A stretch of 64,000 nucleotides of DNA. Source: Epichloe hybrida (Eukaryota; Ascomycota; Sordariomycetes; Hypocreales; Clavicipitaceae). The position numbers were made by a program, and so were the translations under genes. The notes below the pieces were generated by a model, which saw only the letters and a program-made list of their open reading frames with translations, was not told where the DNA came from and searched no databases. The stretch is taken from NCBI GenBank assembly GCA_019022495.1, contig JAFEKR010000005.1, forward strand, positions 372,001 through 436,000, written 5' to 3'. Positions 34,984 through 46,541 of this stretch are shown one piece after another; the stretch's first letter is position 1; each line of letters opens with the position of its first letter.

Positions 34984-37900
34984 ATGGACGCGCCTGCCCC
35001 CCAGTCATGGGGACTTGGGCTTCGTGCCAGGATGAAGTAAGTGCTGACAGATGACTCAAAATTCTACGCACTTATGAATGATTGTAAATGGTGGACACTT
35101 CTATAATTCCTGAAGCTGACATGCAACGCGTCTCTAGAACACCTCCACCGTCTTTCATCATCTTCTTTCCAGCACGCGACCATCCCACTCTTCCCAACGC
35201 CAACTGCACTACTGCTCAACCCTCCGTTGGGAAAGTTCAGTCAAACTTCTGGAGCAGCAACTTGGTTGCCCCTAGGCCCATCTATCGTCTCCCAGCATGG
35301 CATCGCGTTCCTGTCGAAGCATTCCCCGGCAAAGATGGTGCAGACTCTACTCGTATTATCATGAAACGAATTTTCCATCCGAATCCTCGATTTATACAAA
35401 GACCGACTCTTCGGGCCGCATGCGCCCAAGTTTCTGCTACGAAGGAAGCTGCCAAATGGACAATGGTTGATTCGCTCGAGCTGCCATGCGCAAAGGCTCG
35501 CAGACGGGACTCCTACAAGGCTTCCGATGCTCTCTATGAATCATTTGGTGCTCCCCAATCTGCTGCTGAAATGGCTCAGATCTATTTGACCGCGAAAGGT
35601 AAGACCACACGGTCACGTTCGCTTCAGTTTGCATGTGACAAATGGGAGACTAACTTGGACCTCGTAGTTGACATTGTCAATGGCATGCTGCAGATTCCTC
35701 GCTCTATTCTCAAGAAAGAGGTCACTGCTTTACGTTCCCTCAAAAGGACTAGGGGTGTCGCTCCTATGAAGAGACGCATCGACAAGCACAACTGCATTGA
35801 AACGGATGGACTCTATGGCGGTTATCGGATCAAATCCTATGACCAACTCATGCCCATCATCATGAAGGCATCGGAACTTGGTGAAGTCTCCATTGACGTA
35901 CTGTCTGCATCTATTGCAGAAATATCTGCCAATTTTGCCAGAATTGGTCGACGCAACCCGCGCCGCCGAATCACCCAGCAAGGAATCCCTCTCCTCCCGG
36001 ACATCATTGATCGACCAGAGCTTAAGAACGAGGTCTCACTGGTGCTGGTTCACGGAGGCTCGGCTTCCAAGTCTCCCACCAAGAGATCGCCTCAGCTTGC
36101 TCACCCTCTGGAAGCCACTCCTCGACGGCTGAGCGACACTGTGGTCAAGTTGGTTCCTGCTGGTAACCCTATCATTGAGCCCTCCCCTGTCAAATCACCT
36201 GCAACTCCGTCTACTCCCTTCGTCAGCACACCTTCTCGAGCCGTCGATGATACAACTTGTCGTCTTGGCAATAGCATCTCCCCGAACACTCTGGTTTTTA
36301 CATCCAACAAGACCCTGTCAGTGACTCCTGGTCCAACGTTGACTTTCCAGCCTCCATCGTACCAAGACAGCTCGTCCTCAAGCCTGTGCCAGAGCATAGA
36401 TGATTTGTCTCCAAACAAATCTCTTCAGCTCGACTCCCCCACCAAGTTCTTCAGTCCTCTTAGCCCACCGTCTACCGACGCGCAGGCGCCTGTTCTCACA
36501 AGCTCCGCTCCATTGGCCAATCCTTCTCAGCAAATCAATGCGTCTGAGGACATTTCAGAACTCGGACTTGTGGCCTCGATCCCAGCGACAGCAACACCAA
36601 AACAGGTGTCGTCATCATTCCGCCCTATTTTCCCTTCCCACATCTCTCAGATCAAATTTGTGCCCATTGCGCCATTATTTGATTCTTCAAATTGGCTCAG
36701 CAGTGGTGTCACCACTCGACCCAAACGAGGCATGAAAAAGACCAGCCGACGTAAGAGCGAGCCTCTGATCCGAAACTGTTACAAGGAACAGGCCGCTCGT
36801 CGACAAACTGTTTCACCAAGTCACCTTGTCTTTCGAGGTGATGTCATCTTTGACACACCCAAGGCGCCTACACAAGCTGGTGAAGTTGATTCGACGTCTT
36901 GCCTCACTGTCAAAAAGTCTGAGCACCTTGATATGACCCAAACACCAGACCAAATTGAATCTTCAGAACCAACGTTCAGTTTTGTCACGCCTGCCATCTC
37001 CTGGGGGAGAATGACAGGGCGGGTTTCTGGCGATGCTGTTACTCCGTTTCGCAACCGGGCTGCTCCTACCAATGGGGTACACACTGTCGACATGCGCCAG
37101 AATCTTGATATTTTCGGAGCTTCCACTTCATCCACAGTGCCCAGGCCTCCTGCAGTTGATGTCCTTGCAGGTATTGCTCGGGAGCGCTGTGACGGCCAAG
37201 CTAATGTCATGGTCGCCGAAGAAAATGGAAGACTCATTGTTCGGTTTAAGCTGCCAACAGAGTTCGCCCATCTCTTTCCCAATAACCAGGGTGAAGACGA
37301 GTCTCATTTTACCGTTACACCGTCAGCTATCTCTTCGTCCCCTCGCATTGACTTTCATGGTCATGAGCAGAATAATATTGCTTTCAGTGGACCAGCGGAC
37401 CAGGTACAATCCGGCTCTCCTGTCATCCAAGTGGACGACCAGACTCTGATTATGTCCGACTTCTCGACATCACCCGTTTCCCACAGTTTTGCGTCCCCGA
37501 CCGGCCCGCCCTCTCGTCTGGATCATACTCCCACTACGAGCAAGCTGGGCATCGCCACATCGCCTGCTCAGCCAAAGCTGCAAACCTCTATGAAGCAGCT
37601 AGAACCTGCCACTGCACTAAAAGATGAAAATCCAGCATCCAGCAGAACCCCAAGCCCAACATTAAACGTGTCCTTTACACCTGTCAACCCGTCAAGCCCT
37701 CGCAGTCTGTCACCAAATGGGGCTGCCGACCAGGAACCCTATGATTCCATGATTGACGAGGCTCTGACTCGACAGGATCAGCACCCTCTTGAATCGAAGC
37801 CATATGACGACAGTCCAGGACGGGATTACATGAGAGACTTTATCAAGCGCACTAGCCGCAAGAGACTCTCAACAACAGAAACAGGGTCGCCTATCGCACT

Positions 37901-38747
37901 GCCTCTGAAACGAATGCCTCTTGGAGTTAGGAGCTCCAACACCCCAAGCCCGCAGAAAGTCAAACGTAAAGCAGAGGATGGCATTCCAAACGCTGATATT
38001 GACCCCAAAACGACACCTGGACCGGAGCTGAAGAAGGCTCGCCGATCCGACAGGCTTGGGTCACATCTGTCAGCTACAGACAGTCAGACGAGGGAGCCTG
38101 CGACGAGAGACAAGACCAGCAAGGCCGCCCCAGTTCTAGACACAGTGGCACATGCTGCCCATACTTCCGATGACCAGGAGGGCCGCGGCGAAATAGTCAT
38201 CGGCCCCGGCACCAGACGATCCACCAGAATTCGAAGTCAGAAGCCAATCTCTGGAGCTGCAACCAAGTCCTCTATCCCAACTGCTATCAAACTTGGGTCT
38301 CGGCCAGGTACAGGGCGACTGAACTCGACGACTCGAACGGACCAGCAAGATTTGTCCCACAAGACTCGCATGAACACTCGCAAGAATAAGGGCAATGCAG
38401 AGTATCCAGCGCAGGTCTTGGCTAGGTACCAAGAAGAACGACTTGGGGATGGAGTGAGTGAGGGATCCAGCGAGTCCGAGTCTCTGGGCAAACCCAACAC
38501 CGGCGGCAAGAACGTTGGATGGAAGAGCCCAGTCGAAGCACGTCAAGAGGAGAAGCCAAAAAAAGCTCGCACAACAGCCACATACAAAAGCAAGGCCAAT
38601 GGTATTGCAAAACCACCGAAACCCGCAACCACTGCGCAGAAGCAGCAACGCACAGCAAAAGTTGCAGCAACATTAGGCATGTCACAAAATGGCACGCCAG
38701 CAAAGCCATATAGGGCTACACGATCATCGACTCGGGCACGAGTCTAG
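34984..38747 (+). CDS. large Ser/Pro/Thr-rich protein of unknown function, two exons
   Basis: Exons 34984-35036 and 35138-38747 give 1220 residues. The 101-nt intron (GTAAGT, GCTGAC branch, TCTCTAG) joins MDAPAPQSWGLGLRARM to KTPPPSF in frame. A shorter model would start at the ATG at 35088. I do not recognise the family. The N-terminal 300 residues look folded: hydrophobic helices such as LDLVVDIVNGMLQIP and SYDQLMPIIMKASELGEVSIDVLSASIAEISANFARIG. The rest is low complexity with many Ser/Thr-Pro sites, suggesting phosphorylation. Basic stretches (KRMPLG, KVKRKAEDG, KKARRSDRLG, TRRSTRIRSQKP) and a Lys/Arg-rich tail ending RATRSSTRARV suggest a nuclear, possibly chromatin-bound protein. That is inference from composition only. 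Confidence 0.85.
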
Positions 38748-39548
38748 GCGATTTGAATTCATGTTCCTTTCAGCGTATTTCTTTCTTGGACAACTTGGCG
38801 TTTGTATTTTGTCTCGTCTCTTTCCTTTGAGGAATGGCGATGGTGTTCTCACATTATATCTTATGAGTTTCCTGGTTTCATTGGTGGGGGACAGCGATGG
38901 CGTTGATTGGGCATTAGCATTGAGGGAAAAGCGGTCATTTGTCATTTGTTGGATTACATGAAGATACCACAGCGATTAGAAGAAGATCAATTGACTTCAG
39001 CATTGGAAAACATGGGGACATACTTGATGGGCCAAACAACGATTTACTCGACTAGTGAAATGAAGCAATGTAATCCCATTCTGTGGTGCCTCCTTCCATG
39101 GTAACGCGCACTTTTCTGCACACTTGGATCCTAGTGCATTCTAGCGTTGCTATTCGGAGCGGTATTTTCTTACTTGGGGGAGTGGATAATATAAACAGTG
39201 GTTGTGGCTTGCACTCCCGAATCCTGATGGACGAGGAGGTAATATAGGCGGAGAGATGCACCTACCGCAATGGTGGCCCTTTTGTCGGATGCGATGCGGA
39301 TAAGGACTGCTCGCGCATATGGAATGAGTGAGGCTTGCAAGAGTACAGTGCGTCCCTTGTGAACGTATCTGGGCGTTGAGAAAAGATGCCGCATTGGATC
39401 AAATGAATGGTTGGACCCGATTGACCGAAGAAGGTACAAAGCTAGGGCATTGAACAACGCTTCTCGGTGGAGATGTGGATTGCCTCTGCCAGCAACAAAG
39501 ACGATGGTTTCCGGCCAATATACATGTTCGAGCAGTGCTTTAATTCGT
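38748..39548. other. convergent 3' region between the unknown gene and rtt106
   Basis: 801 bases with no supported gene. Confidence 0.45.
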
Positions 39549-41242
39549 CTATGCTACATCGAACTTCTCTTCCATATCTACATCGCCTGATGGTCGAGAA
39601 TTGCGCAGCGCCGCCCACGCTTGTCGCACGGGAAATTGCGAGACATTCTGCTCAACAGGTTCTGCTTTCACAGGCTTCGCTTTCGCTGCCTTGGCTTTTG
39701 TGGGATTTGTAGCTTCTGGCGCGGGTTCCGCTTTGACTTCCTTCTCTTCCACCTCTTCTTCACCGTCGCCGTCCTCCTCGCCCTCTTGGTCTTCGTCGTA
39801 CTCTTCGGCATTGCCCTCGCCATCTTCGTCATCATCATCATCGCCTTCGCCGTCTTCACTAGAATCTCCGGAACCGTCGCTTTCGTCACTGCCGGGATCG
39901 TAGTCCTCCTCATCCTCATCCTCGTCGTCCTGTAGTTGCTGCTCAACTTCAAAGTGGGCCTTCTCCAGCTCTGTGTGTCCGTCACCGCCAGCTGCATCAT
40001 CGCCTGGTTCTTTACCATCAGCACCTTTCTTAGACGTTCTGTTCTCAGCCAGCTGTAACTTCGCCTTCCTTTGCTCTGCCATGCTTCGGTCCTGCAGACC
40101 ATTGCGCTTGATGTAGTCATCGATGCCGCCGTAATCCTGTTGATCCAGCATGCCGAACTCCAATTCTTCGTTGGGCTCGTCGCCCCCCGAAAAGGCTTCA
40201 ACGACCATGTTGAATGTGATTTGCAAAATGTTGGTGTAGCTTATCGCGGCGATGCGATTCAGCGGGATGAATATCAAAGGCTTCTTGAAGCCCCAGAGAA
40301 TTCCGTTTTCCAGAAAGAAGAGATAGCCATCCTTGGAGCCTCTGAAGCCACTTACATGGACGGCTTTTTCGTTGGGCCGCTGAGGTTGTCGTACGACACT
40401 ATGGAATTTGCTTGGGCTGGCGGAGACGATATCAATGGCATTTCCGGCTGCACGCAGCCGTCTCTCAATTGCCCAGTGCAACAAGGACTTGAAGGTGTCT
40501 GACACGGCAGCGGCGCCTGCGGCGGCTTCGGATCCGCCGATGACGCCCTCTTTAGGTGCCGTGGCAGGAACTGTGAAGACCAAAGGCTCAACGACTGGAG
40601 GGTTGCTTTTCGATGGAAGGCTAGTGCCCTTTGGAAAGAGGACGTAGTTGAAGTGTATTTGCGTCTTGTCGGGGACGGGCAGGTAAAAAATGTATTCTGC
40701 TGCAACAGTTAGAAATCTGCGATGACGATTGTCCGTTAAAGCCATGGGGACAACCAAAATGATCATACCGATATCTTGCCAGGCGTAAGTAATCTGTGGG
40801 ATGGGAGCTGTTGTCCCCGGTGCTCGCGCATATACAAAATTTTGAGTAAGGCAGAGCTCAAACTTTTTTCTTTGAGGAACCGAGACGGATATTTCCTTGA
40901 TGTATAGAAGAATTGGCTCGTCTCCAGCATTTCCAGAGACCGCAGGCATTCGCTGGGCACCATTGACGATGATGGTAGATTGTGGCGCATCGACTTTCCG
41001 TCTCTTCAAGGCCGGCCCGCCATTGACTTGTATTTGGTAATGGACATGCTTGGCAATCTCGTTGAACAGAGCTACGCGTTCCGGGGAATCTAAAGAAAAA
41101 AGAATGAGCTCCATTGCAAGCCATCTTCGCGGTGGAAAGGAGTTGGGCACTCACCAGCTGCTCTCTTGATGCCTTCGATTATGTCTGGTCGTGATTGGAA
41201 GACGAGGCCGAGCTTCTCCGAGTCGAGGGTTGCTGCTGACAT
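39549..41242 (-). CDS. rtt106: histone chaperone Rtt106, three exons
   Basis: Exons on the minus strand: 41242-41155, 41089-40769 and 40696-39549, 518 residues. Introns are 65 nt (GTGAGT...TTTAG) and 72 nt (GTATGA, TCTAAC branch, GCAGCAG). Removing the second, stop-free in-frame intron gives AWQDIEYIFYLPVPDK, the family sequence. Residues 1 to about 60 are the dimerisation region; two PH-type folds follow (about 80-360), with FNYVLFPKG, the ASPSKFHSV region and the GYLFFLENGILWGFKKPLIFIPL block. From about 400 the tail is strongly acidic (Glu/Asp runs) and then Lys/Pro-rich, typical of chaperones that bind basic histones. Rtt106 deposits H3K56ac-H4 in replication and silencing. The unusually long acidic tail explains its length beyond yeast (455). 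Confidence 0.94.
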
Positions 41243-41674
41243 GGCGAATGATGCTCGAACCCTGCCAGTAAAATATGCTCGGAGAGCAGCGAGGAATTGG
41301 AATTGACCAGTATTGGTGCAAAACGTTGCAATCCCGCCGGGAATCCAAGTGGCGGCAATTCAAGCGATTTGACGTCGACGCGACGAATGATTACATAATA
41401 TGCCCCAAGCTTCGTCATTGAACATCAGGCAACTTGGGAAAAAGAGCCGCGGAGTAGCTACTTCGGTAAATGCTGCCCCACAAGCCCGTCGCCAACACGA
41501 GAACCCAAAGCTACTTTGTAGCTTTGGAACTCCGCCACTTTGCATGTAGCGTCTCATTGCGAACTTGCAAGAGGACAGAGAGAACAATACTCCAACGGTC
41601 ATCCCAAAGAATACTGTAGTGCTTCGAGGTCTAATTTTTGGCCGTCTGCTGCTGAGATTCAGTCTTGCTCGACC
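41243..41674. promoter_or_regulatory. divergent promoter region of rtt106 and vfa1
   Basis: 432 bases separate the two start codons, which point away from each other, so both promoters must lie here. No clear TATA box was found. Confidence 0.55.
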
Positions 41675-42413
41675 ATGTCAGCTCCATTTCCCAACCTGTA
41701 CATTCACAGGAAAGTGGCAGAAACAGCGGCCAAAGCATGTGATATTTGCTACAAACCAAGCAGCTCCGTGTTGATCACAACAGATAAGAAGGTATGGTGT
41801 GGTGATGGAAAAGTCACGTCATTTGGATGCAGGCTCGATGCGAGAAATTGACTGTCACGTAGGACTTCTTCTATGTCTGTCCGGCCCATCTGAAGGACAC
41901 GTACTTCTGTACGCCAAAGATCGATGAGGAGGCCATCAAGGCGAAGCGAGAAAAGGCACTGGCCGAGGAAACTGAGAAGTTGAAAAAAGAGTACCAAGAG
42001 AAACAGCAAAAAAAGAAGGACAAAGAATCAAAGAAAAATAACGATGATAAAGATAAAGATACGACCAAGGGAGAGGACACAAATGAGGGCCATAATGCGA
42101 ATGAGAAAGAGGTCATTGAAAAATCTGAAGGTCCATCGGCGGGCGAGGTATGTAGTCACTTGCATTCATTCACGTGTCGTACTTACCAGAAACCAGGGTT
42201 CTGCAGCTCCAAATGAAGAAACACGGCTATTTGAGTTGAAAAGGTTAGAATTGAAATTTCCTTGACTTCTCAATTATGCTAATCATTTCAAGCGCTTTCT
42301 ATCGGCAACGAGTTCAACGAAAACGCCAGAATGAAGCAGCTAAGAGGGACAGAGAACGAGTTGCTCGGCCTGGATATTTTCCTTCAGTACCCTCTGGGCC
42401 TCCTACCAAATGA
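41675..42413 (+). CDS. vfa1: Vps4-associated protein Vfa1 (DUF1742 family), four exons
   Basis: Exons 41675-41791, 41863-42147, 42197-42243 and 42293-42413 give 189 residues. Introns are 71, 49 and 49 nt, all GT-AG; the last has an ATGCTAATC branch. The N-terminus carries a zinc-binding-like CxxC...CxxH set (C22, C25, C45, H48: ACDICYKPS...FYVCPAHLKDTYFC). A long Lys/Glu-rich coiled coil follows (KKEYQEKQQKKKDKESKK), and the C-terminus reads FELKSAFYRQRVQRKRQNEAAKRDRE...PGYFPSVPSGP, as in the family. Vfa1 binds the MIT domain of Vps4 and stimulates its ATPase in endosomal sorting. The acceptor at 42196 is chosen because the alternative at 42189 runs into a stop. Confidence 0.9.
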
Positions 42414-43416
42414 CAACGGGCCTACTTCTCCTAATCATAAATGCGAAAACTGATCAAAGAGGGGAAAAGCTAGGTCCGGTCTATACTTGCCAAGCCAAGC
42501 ACGAAGAACAGCCGTTCTGGGGGGAGGGGTGTGCTCGATGGAAACAACCTGGAAGGTATTTTGACAACATGTGCCTTGATGGCGATGTCGAGAGTCACAA
42601 ATCCTAGGTAATGATACGGCAGGGCAGATCAAACAATCTGGTCATGAAACGGCGGTGGGACCTTGGCGATAGCTGATGCGGCGGACGGCGGCCGAACGCG
42701 AAGCTCACGAACGAAGCAGTTTTGGGCGGGGAAGGGCAAACTCATGGACTATTTTTACATTGAAACACTAGTTGCAAGGAGTCTGGGTGTGTACCTCACG
42801 ATATCTTCATCCTTCTCCTTCTGGGGGTATGGCCTATATTGCTTACGCTGGTTCGTGCTGCAACACGCACTTATGACGGAAGCGGTCTCGGGATCGTCGA
42901 CATGCATTTTTCCCGCTCATATTTGCTTGACGCTTTTCCTCCACGCCAGCATAAGGCTTACAAAAAAGGCACGAGACGGACAGTTCAAGATGGAACATCA
43001 TGTGGGAATGTAGGCGGAGAACAAGTGGGAGCAAGGTTTGTGTTGCTCCGAGACAGACAAAGTCCCGCTGATTTGCACATGATGGCAATTCTGACAAGGG
43101 TTCTGCGCATCAAATGTGTTGAAACCACTCAACATCAAATCTTCAAACTGGCAAATCAACAAGTCAGCTCCTCCACCCTGATGGCCAAGCATCGCTACTA
43201 TTCTCTTGGCATATTCTTGCTACCAGAACAACCCCAGTCAGTCAGCGAGGCCTCCATTTCGAACTCGGGACTTGGAGCGAGGAGCGGACAGATTTTATAA
43301 CCACCCTTTTCATATTTCGCACCAGCTGGGTCTATTGTCGTGTCGTCGCAACTTTTCGTTGACATTTTTACTAGTATTCAGCCCTCAAAGAACTACCCGT
43401 CACAATGGATATCCCA
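42414..43416. other. convergent 3' region between vfa1 and yvh1
   Basis: About 1 kb with no supported gene. Confidence 0.45.
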
Positions 43417-44901
43417 TCACAAATGACCATCTCTTCCTCCTCGTGCTCCCCTCCCAGAACTAGGGCTAGAACCAGACCCGGGAGGCATACGAATGCCCAA
43501 ATTCCGGGCAACCTCACTCAGCTCAGCTCCAGCTCCAGCTCCAGCTCCAGCTCCAGCTCCGCCATGCTCACTGCATGTCCCCGGCCGCCTCCTCACCTCC
43601 TCGTCGACCCTCGCCCTCTGCAACGACAATCCCGGCGTGACCCAGCCACCACAGGCGCATCGGATACCTTTCCAGTCGTAGCGTCCGACGGCAGCACCGC
43701 ACCGCTCATTAGGACAGCTCAGCCGACCGTTGAGCTCGCCCCTCTCCAACTCGCTGCGCATCCAGCCGAGTGGTTCGACAAAGTAATGCGGGCAAGGTTG
43801 GCCGGGAGCCAGCGATTTAGACGACGTCGAAGCAATGTGCTGGGTGATGAAGGGCGCCGTGGCCAGCGTCCGTCTGCACCTCTTGCACCGCAGCGTGGAT
43901 TCTGCGTCCTGGTGGCCGTTGGAGCCGGCGCGGGCCGCCACAGCCAAAGTCAAATCGTCTTGTTCGTCTTCGAAGCGTAAGCGACTCGGTGCTTGGCCCA
44001 CCGCGACATGCTCTTCCACCTCGCGCTTATATGCCCATCGTTGATACAGAGCATGATTCTCCACACCGTCGTCGTCGTTTGCAGGGCATCCCATTTCCCA
44101 CCACAACGCAAGCTGTTCCATGAAGCCGTCGTTGGGTTCGGCCATGGGCCGTGTTCGTCGGACCAGAGCCAATGCTGCCTCGACGGCGTCCTGCGCCGTC
44201 TCCTTTCGCGAGCGGTGGTGGTGGTCCACGTTCGTCTTGGCCGTGAACGTGGCTCGAGAATCATGATGCTTGCCGTTGCTGACGTTGCCGCGGGCAGAAG
44301 AGGACACGAAACTCGTGTCAAACCGGCTGGGGTACCGCCAGAGCAGGTAGGCCACGATGACGGAGACGGAACGTGACTTGCCAGCCGCGCAATGGACGAA
44401 GACGCCGCCGCCGCGGCTGGCGCCTTGGTCCGGAGTGTCGGCGGCTACTTGCGACTTCTTTTCCAGTGTCAAGCCGCCCCCCAGCGCTGCGTCGACATTA
44501 CCACCCTCTGACGATGATTGACCCCGCAAACCTCGGTGAATGAACCTCACGGCCCTGGGCAATTCCACTAGCAAGTTCGAGTCACGCACATCGTCGATAT
44601 CAATGAGTAAGTGGCGGAATTGCTTGCCGTACTCAGACCACGGCTCATCCTTGAAGTTTCTCAAGCTATCCGGGCTGAAGCCCACCACGCTGAGAACATG
44701 CGTGATGTTCTTCTCCGCGAGGGTATCTGAGCGTCTCAAAGCCCATATGCTGTACCGCACAAGCTTCCAACGGTCAGAACAAATACCGACGCACATGACG
44801 GGGGAAAGCGTCAAAGGCAGAGTAGAGAGGAAGGGGGGGAGATGGTCATCGTACCCGCCAACGTAGAGATTATCCTGGCCGTCTACCCTACTCAACGCCA
44901 T
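43417..44901 (-). CDS. yvh1: dual-specificity phosphatase Yvh1 with C-terminal zinc domain, two exons
   Basis: Exons on the minus strand: 44901-44855 and 44749-43417, 459 residues. The 105-nt intron (GTACGA...GTACAG) is stop-free and in frame; removing it gives NLYVGGIWALRRSDTLAEKNITHVLSV, as in the family. The catalytic loop is HCAAGKSRS at 135-143, with nucleophile C136; the general acid is among D66-D69. The C-terminal zinc part has C304, C307, H320, C335, C361, C366, C380 and C382, followed by GGWVTPGL. Yvh1 releases Mrt4 from pre-60S ribosomes through the zinc domain and is a phosphatase by its N-terminus. A Gly-Ala run (413-424) is encoded by a GAGCTG-type microsatellite. Between the acid and the catalytic loop there is a roughly 45-residue low-complexity insert. 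Confidence 0.94.
   Translation of the reverse strand: MALSRVDGQDNLYVGGYDDHLPPFLSTLPLTLSPVMCVGICSDRWKLVRYSIWALRRSDTLAEKNITHVLSVVGFSPDSLRNFKDEPWSEYGKQFRHLLIDIDDVRDSNLLVELPRAVRFIHRGLRGQSSSEGGNVDAALGGGLTLEKKSQVAADTPDQGASRGGGVFVHCAAGKSRSVSVIVAYLLWRYPSRFDTSFVSSSARGNVSNGKHHDSRATFTAKTNVDHHHRSRKETAQDAVEAALALVRRTRPMAEPNDGFMEQLALWWEMGCPANDDDGVENHALYQRWAYKREVEEHVAVGQAPSRLRFEDEQDDLTLAVAARAGSNGHQDAESTLRCKRCRRTLATAPFITQHIASTSSKSLAPGQPCPHYFVEPLGWMRSELERGELNGRLSCPNERCGAAVGRYDWKGIRCACGGWVTPGLSLQRARVDEEVRRRPGTCSEHGGAGAGAGAGAGAELSEVARNLGIRMPPGSGSSPSSGRGARGGRDGHL
43518..43561 (+). repeat. AGCTCC hexamer microsatellite inside yvh1
   Basis: Seven or so AGCTCC units. On the coding minus strand they encode the Gly-Ala run of Yvh1. 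Confidence 0.9.
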
Positions 44902-46541
44902 CTCTGCGCCTTCGTTGAAAATACAACGACGTCAAGTTTTTGCTTTTCCCCTGCGTTGTTTTCGATACCGGGTGTTTCTCTCACTTGACTAGACGCGGTT
45001 GAACCCGCGATACGAAACAAGTGTGCTTTGTGTGGTTTCTGCAGTCGTGCATCACATGGTGGATTTCTCACATCTTGCCCCGTGCACCGCCGCAGTCCAG
45101 ACCCCTGCACCGCCACAGATCTACATGAACCCGGCCATGAGCCACAGTCCCCTCCCATAAGCAAGAGCCCGCCTCCTCGCCCAGAACAGCGGGAAAGAAA
45201 TGCGCCCGCCCCGCAGAAACTGCGCGACTTGCTCTCTCTTCTTGCCGAAGAGCATTCGAACCAAGTGCGCCAATGCCGATTTCGGGAACCATCTCATTCG
45301 CTGACATGTGGTGAACTTGGCAGGACATTTTGTTCTGCCTTTCGTCTTCACAAATTTTCCATCGTGGCTGCAACGTTTCCTTCATGATACGTCATGTGAT
45401 GATCAAGCGTGCAGTAATGTGCTTCTCTTCTTCTTCTTCTCTCTACGAATGGCTACGAATGGGCTACAAAGAATTCGCCACAAGCATCCCGAATCTTGGT
45501 AGTGCCTACGAAGCCCCCCCCCCCCAAAAAAAAAAAATACGCCCTCTTTAGTCCGTAGATTGCTAGGAGATGCTGACCGAGGCTCATACTGGCCTTCCCA
45601 TGCCGTCGACTTTCCAGATACCGCCCAAGTAGGCGAACACAGTGCAAACCCCCCCCCCCGACCCACATGCCTACGTACTACGTACATCTGAGATACGTCG
45701 ACGTGGTGTAAGAATAGAGACGCAAAGAGGCAAGAGATGAACACCAATCATCACCGACGCTAACAGTTCGCGCCGTCAGCTTTCAGCTGCTATTTACTCG
45801 CTTACAACTCTGGGCTGAGGCTGAGGCATACCAGCAACAGTGGTTGGCCAGCTGTCATGTGCGAAACAGCGATCGGCGCCTCCCACCCATCATAGCAACA
45901 AGCCACAGGACGCACTGTTCCATCGCCGACATGTATTGTCTGCTCGTCGATGGCCAAATGCCGACACACACGATGGAGTCTTCACAACCCCACCGACTAG
46001 CCTGCGCTGAAGATAGTACAGAGGTTGTCCCCAACAGAATCCATTCATACTCATCGCTGAAAAAAACGCGGCTCTCCTCCCCGCGGAGGCGCGGAGCGGC
46101 CGTAATGCATTAAAAGTGAAATGGCTGGGAAGATTGAAAGCCTTGTCGTAAGTGTGACTATGCTTATCAAAAGAGCCTGCCAATATGCTAGAGCCATCGA
46201 AAGGCCCTGAAAAACTCCATTGCCCATCTTGTCCTTTTCATCTGGATTGCAAAGGAAATTGCAGTCCACCACCGTGCTGCATTATGCCTGTGAACTCCTC
46301 GACAATGTAGGAGGAAAAACAAGTTGGGGAGGAAGAGAATCCCCAGGAAAAAAAAAAAAAAAAAAAAACAGAATTCAGACAAGACTTCGTAACGTCATAT
46401 CGTCGAGGTTCGCCAGAATGGTCTGTACACTCGATGAGATCCTGCTCCAGTCGTGCGGGACGTCGCGAATCATCGTCGAGCCATTGTGATAGCAGATAGG
46501 TACGCCGCCTCGTTTTATTTGCGCGGGATGACAGAACACCC
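44902..46541. other. intergenic region, yvh1 promoter and 3' flank of the zinc-finger gene
   Basis: No gene supported. Homopolymers occur at 45516-45537 (C then A), 45650-45659 (C) and 46349-46369 (A). These open some frames and are also common places for assembly errors. Confidence 0.45.

Noticed and set aside
35600..35628. GTAAGACCACAC...CTTCAG as an intron in the 1220-residue gene
   Set aside because: 29 bases is too short for a fungal spliceosomal intron, and the frame reads through sensibly.
43240..43275. TTCGAACTCGGGAC as a tRNA T-arm
   Set aside because: No cloverleaf could be placed around it on either strand.
43405..43980. 191-codon frame opposite yvh1
   Set aside because: Antisense shadow, opened by the AGCTCC microsatellite; the minus-strand Yvh1 motifs decide the strand.
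45516..45537. Long C and A homopolymers
   Set aside because: Not interpreted as features; more likely simple repeats and possible length errors.
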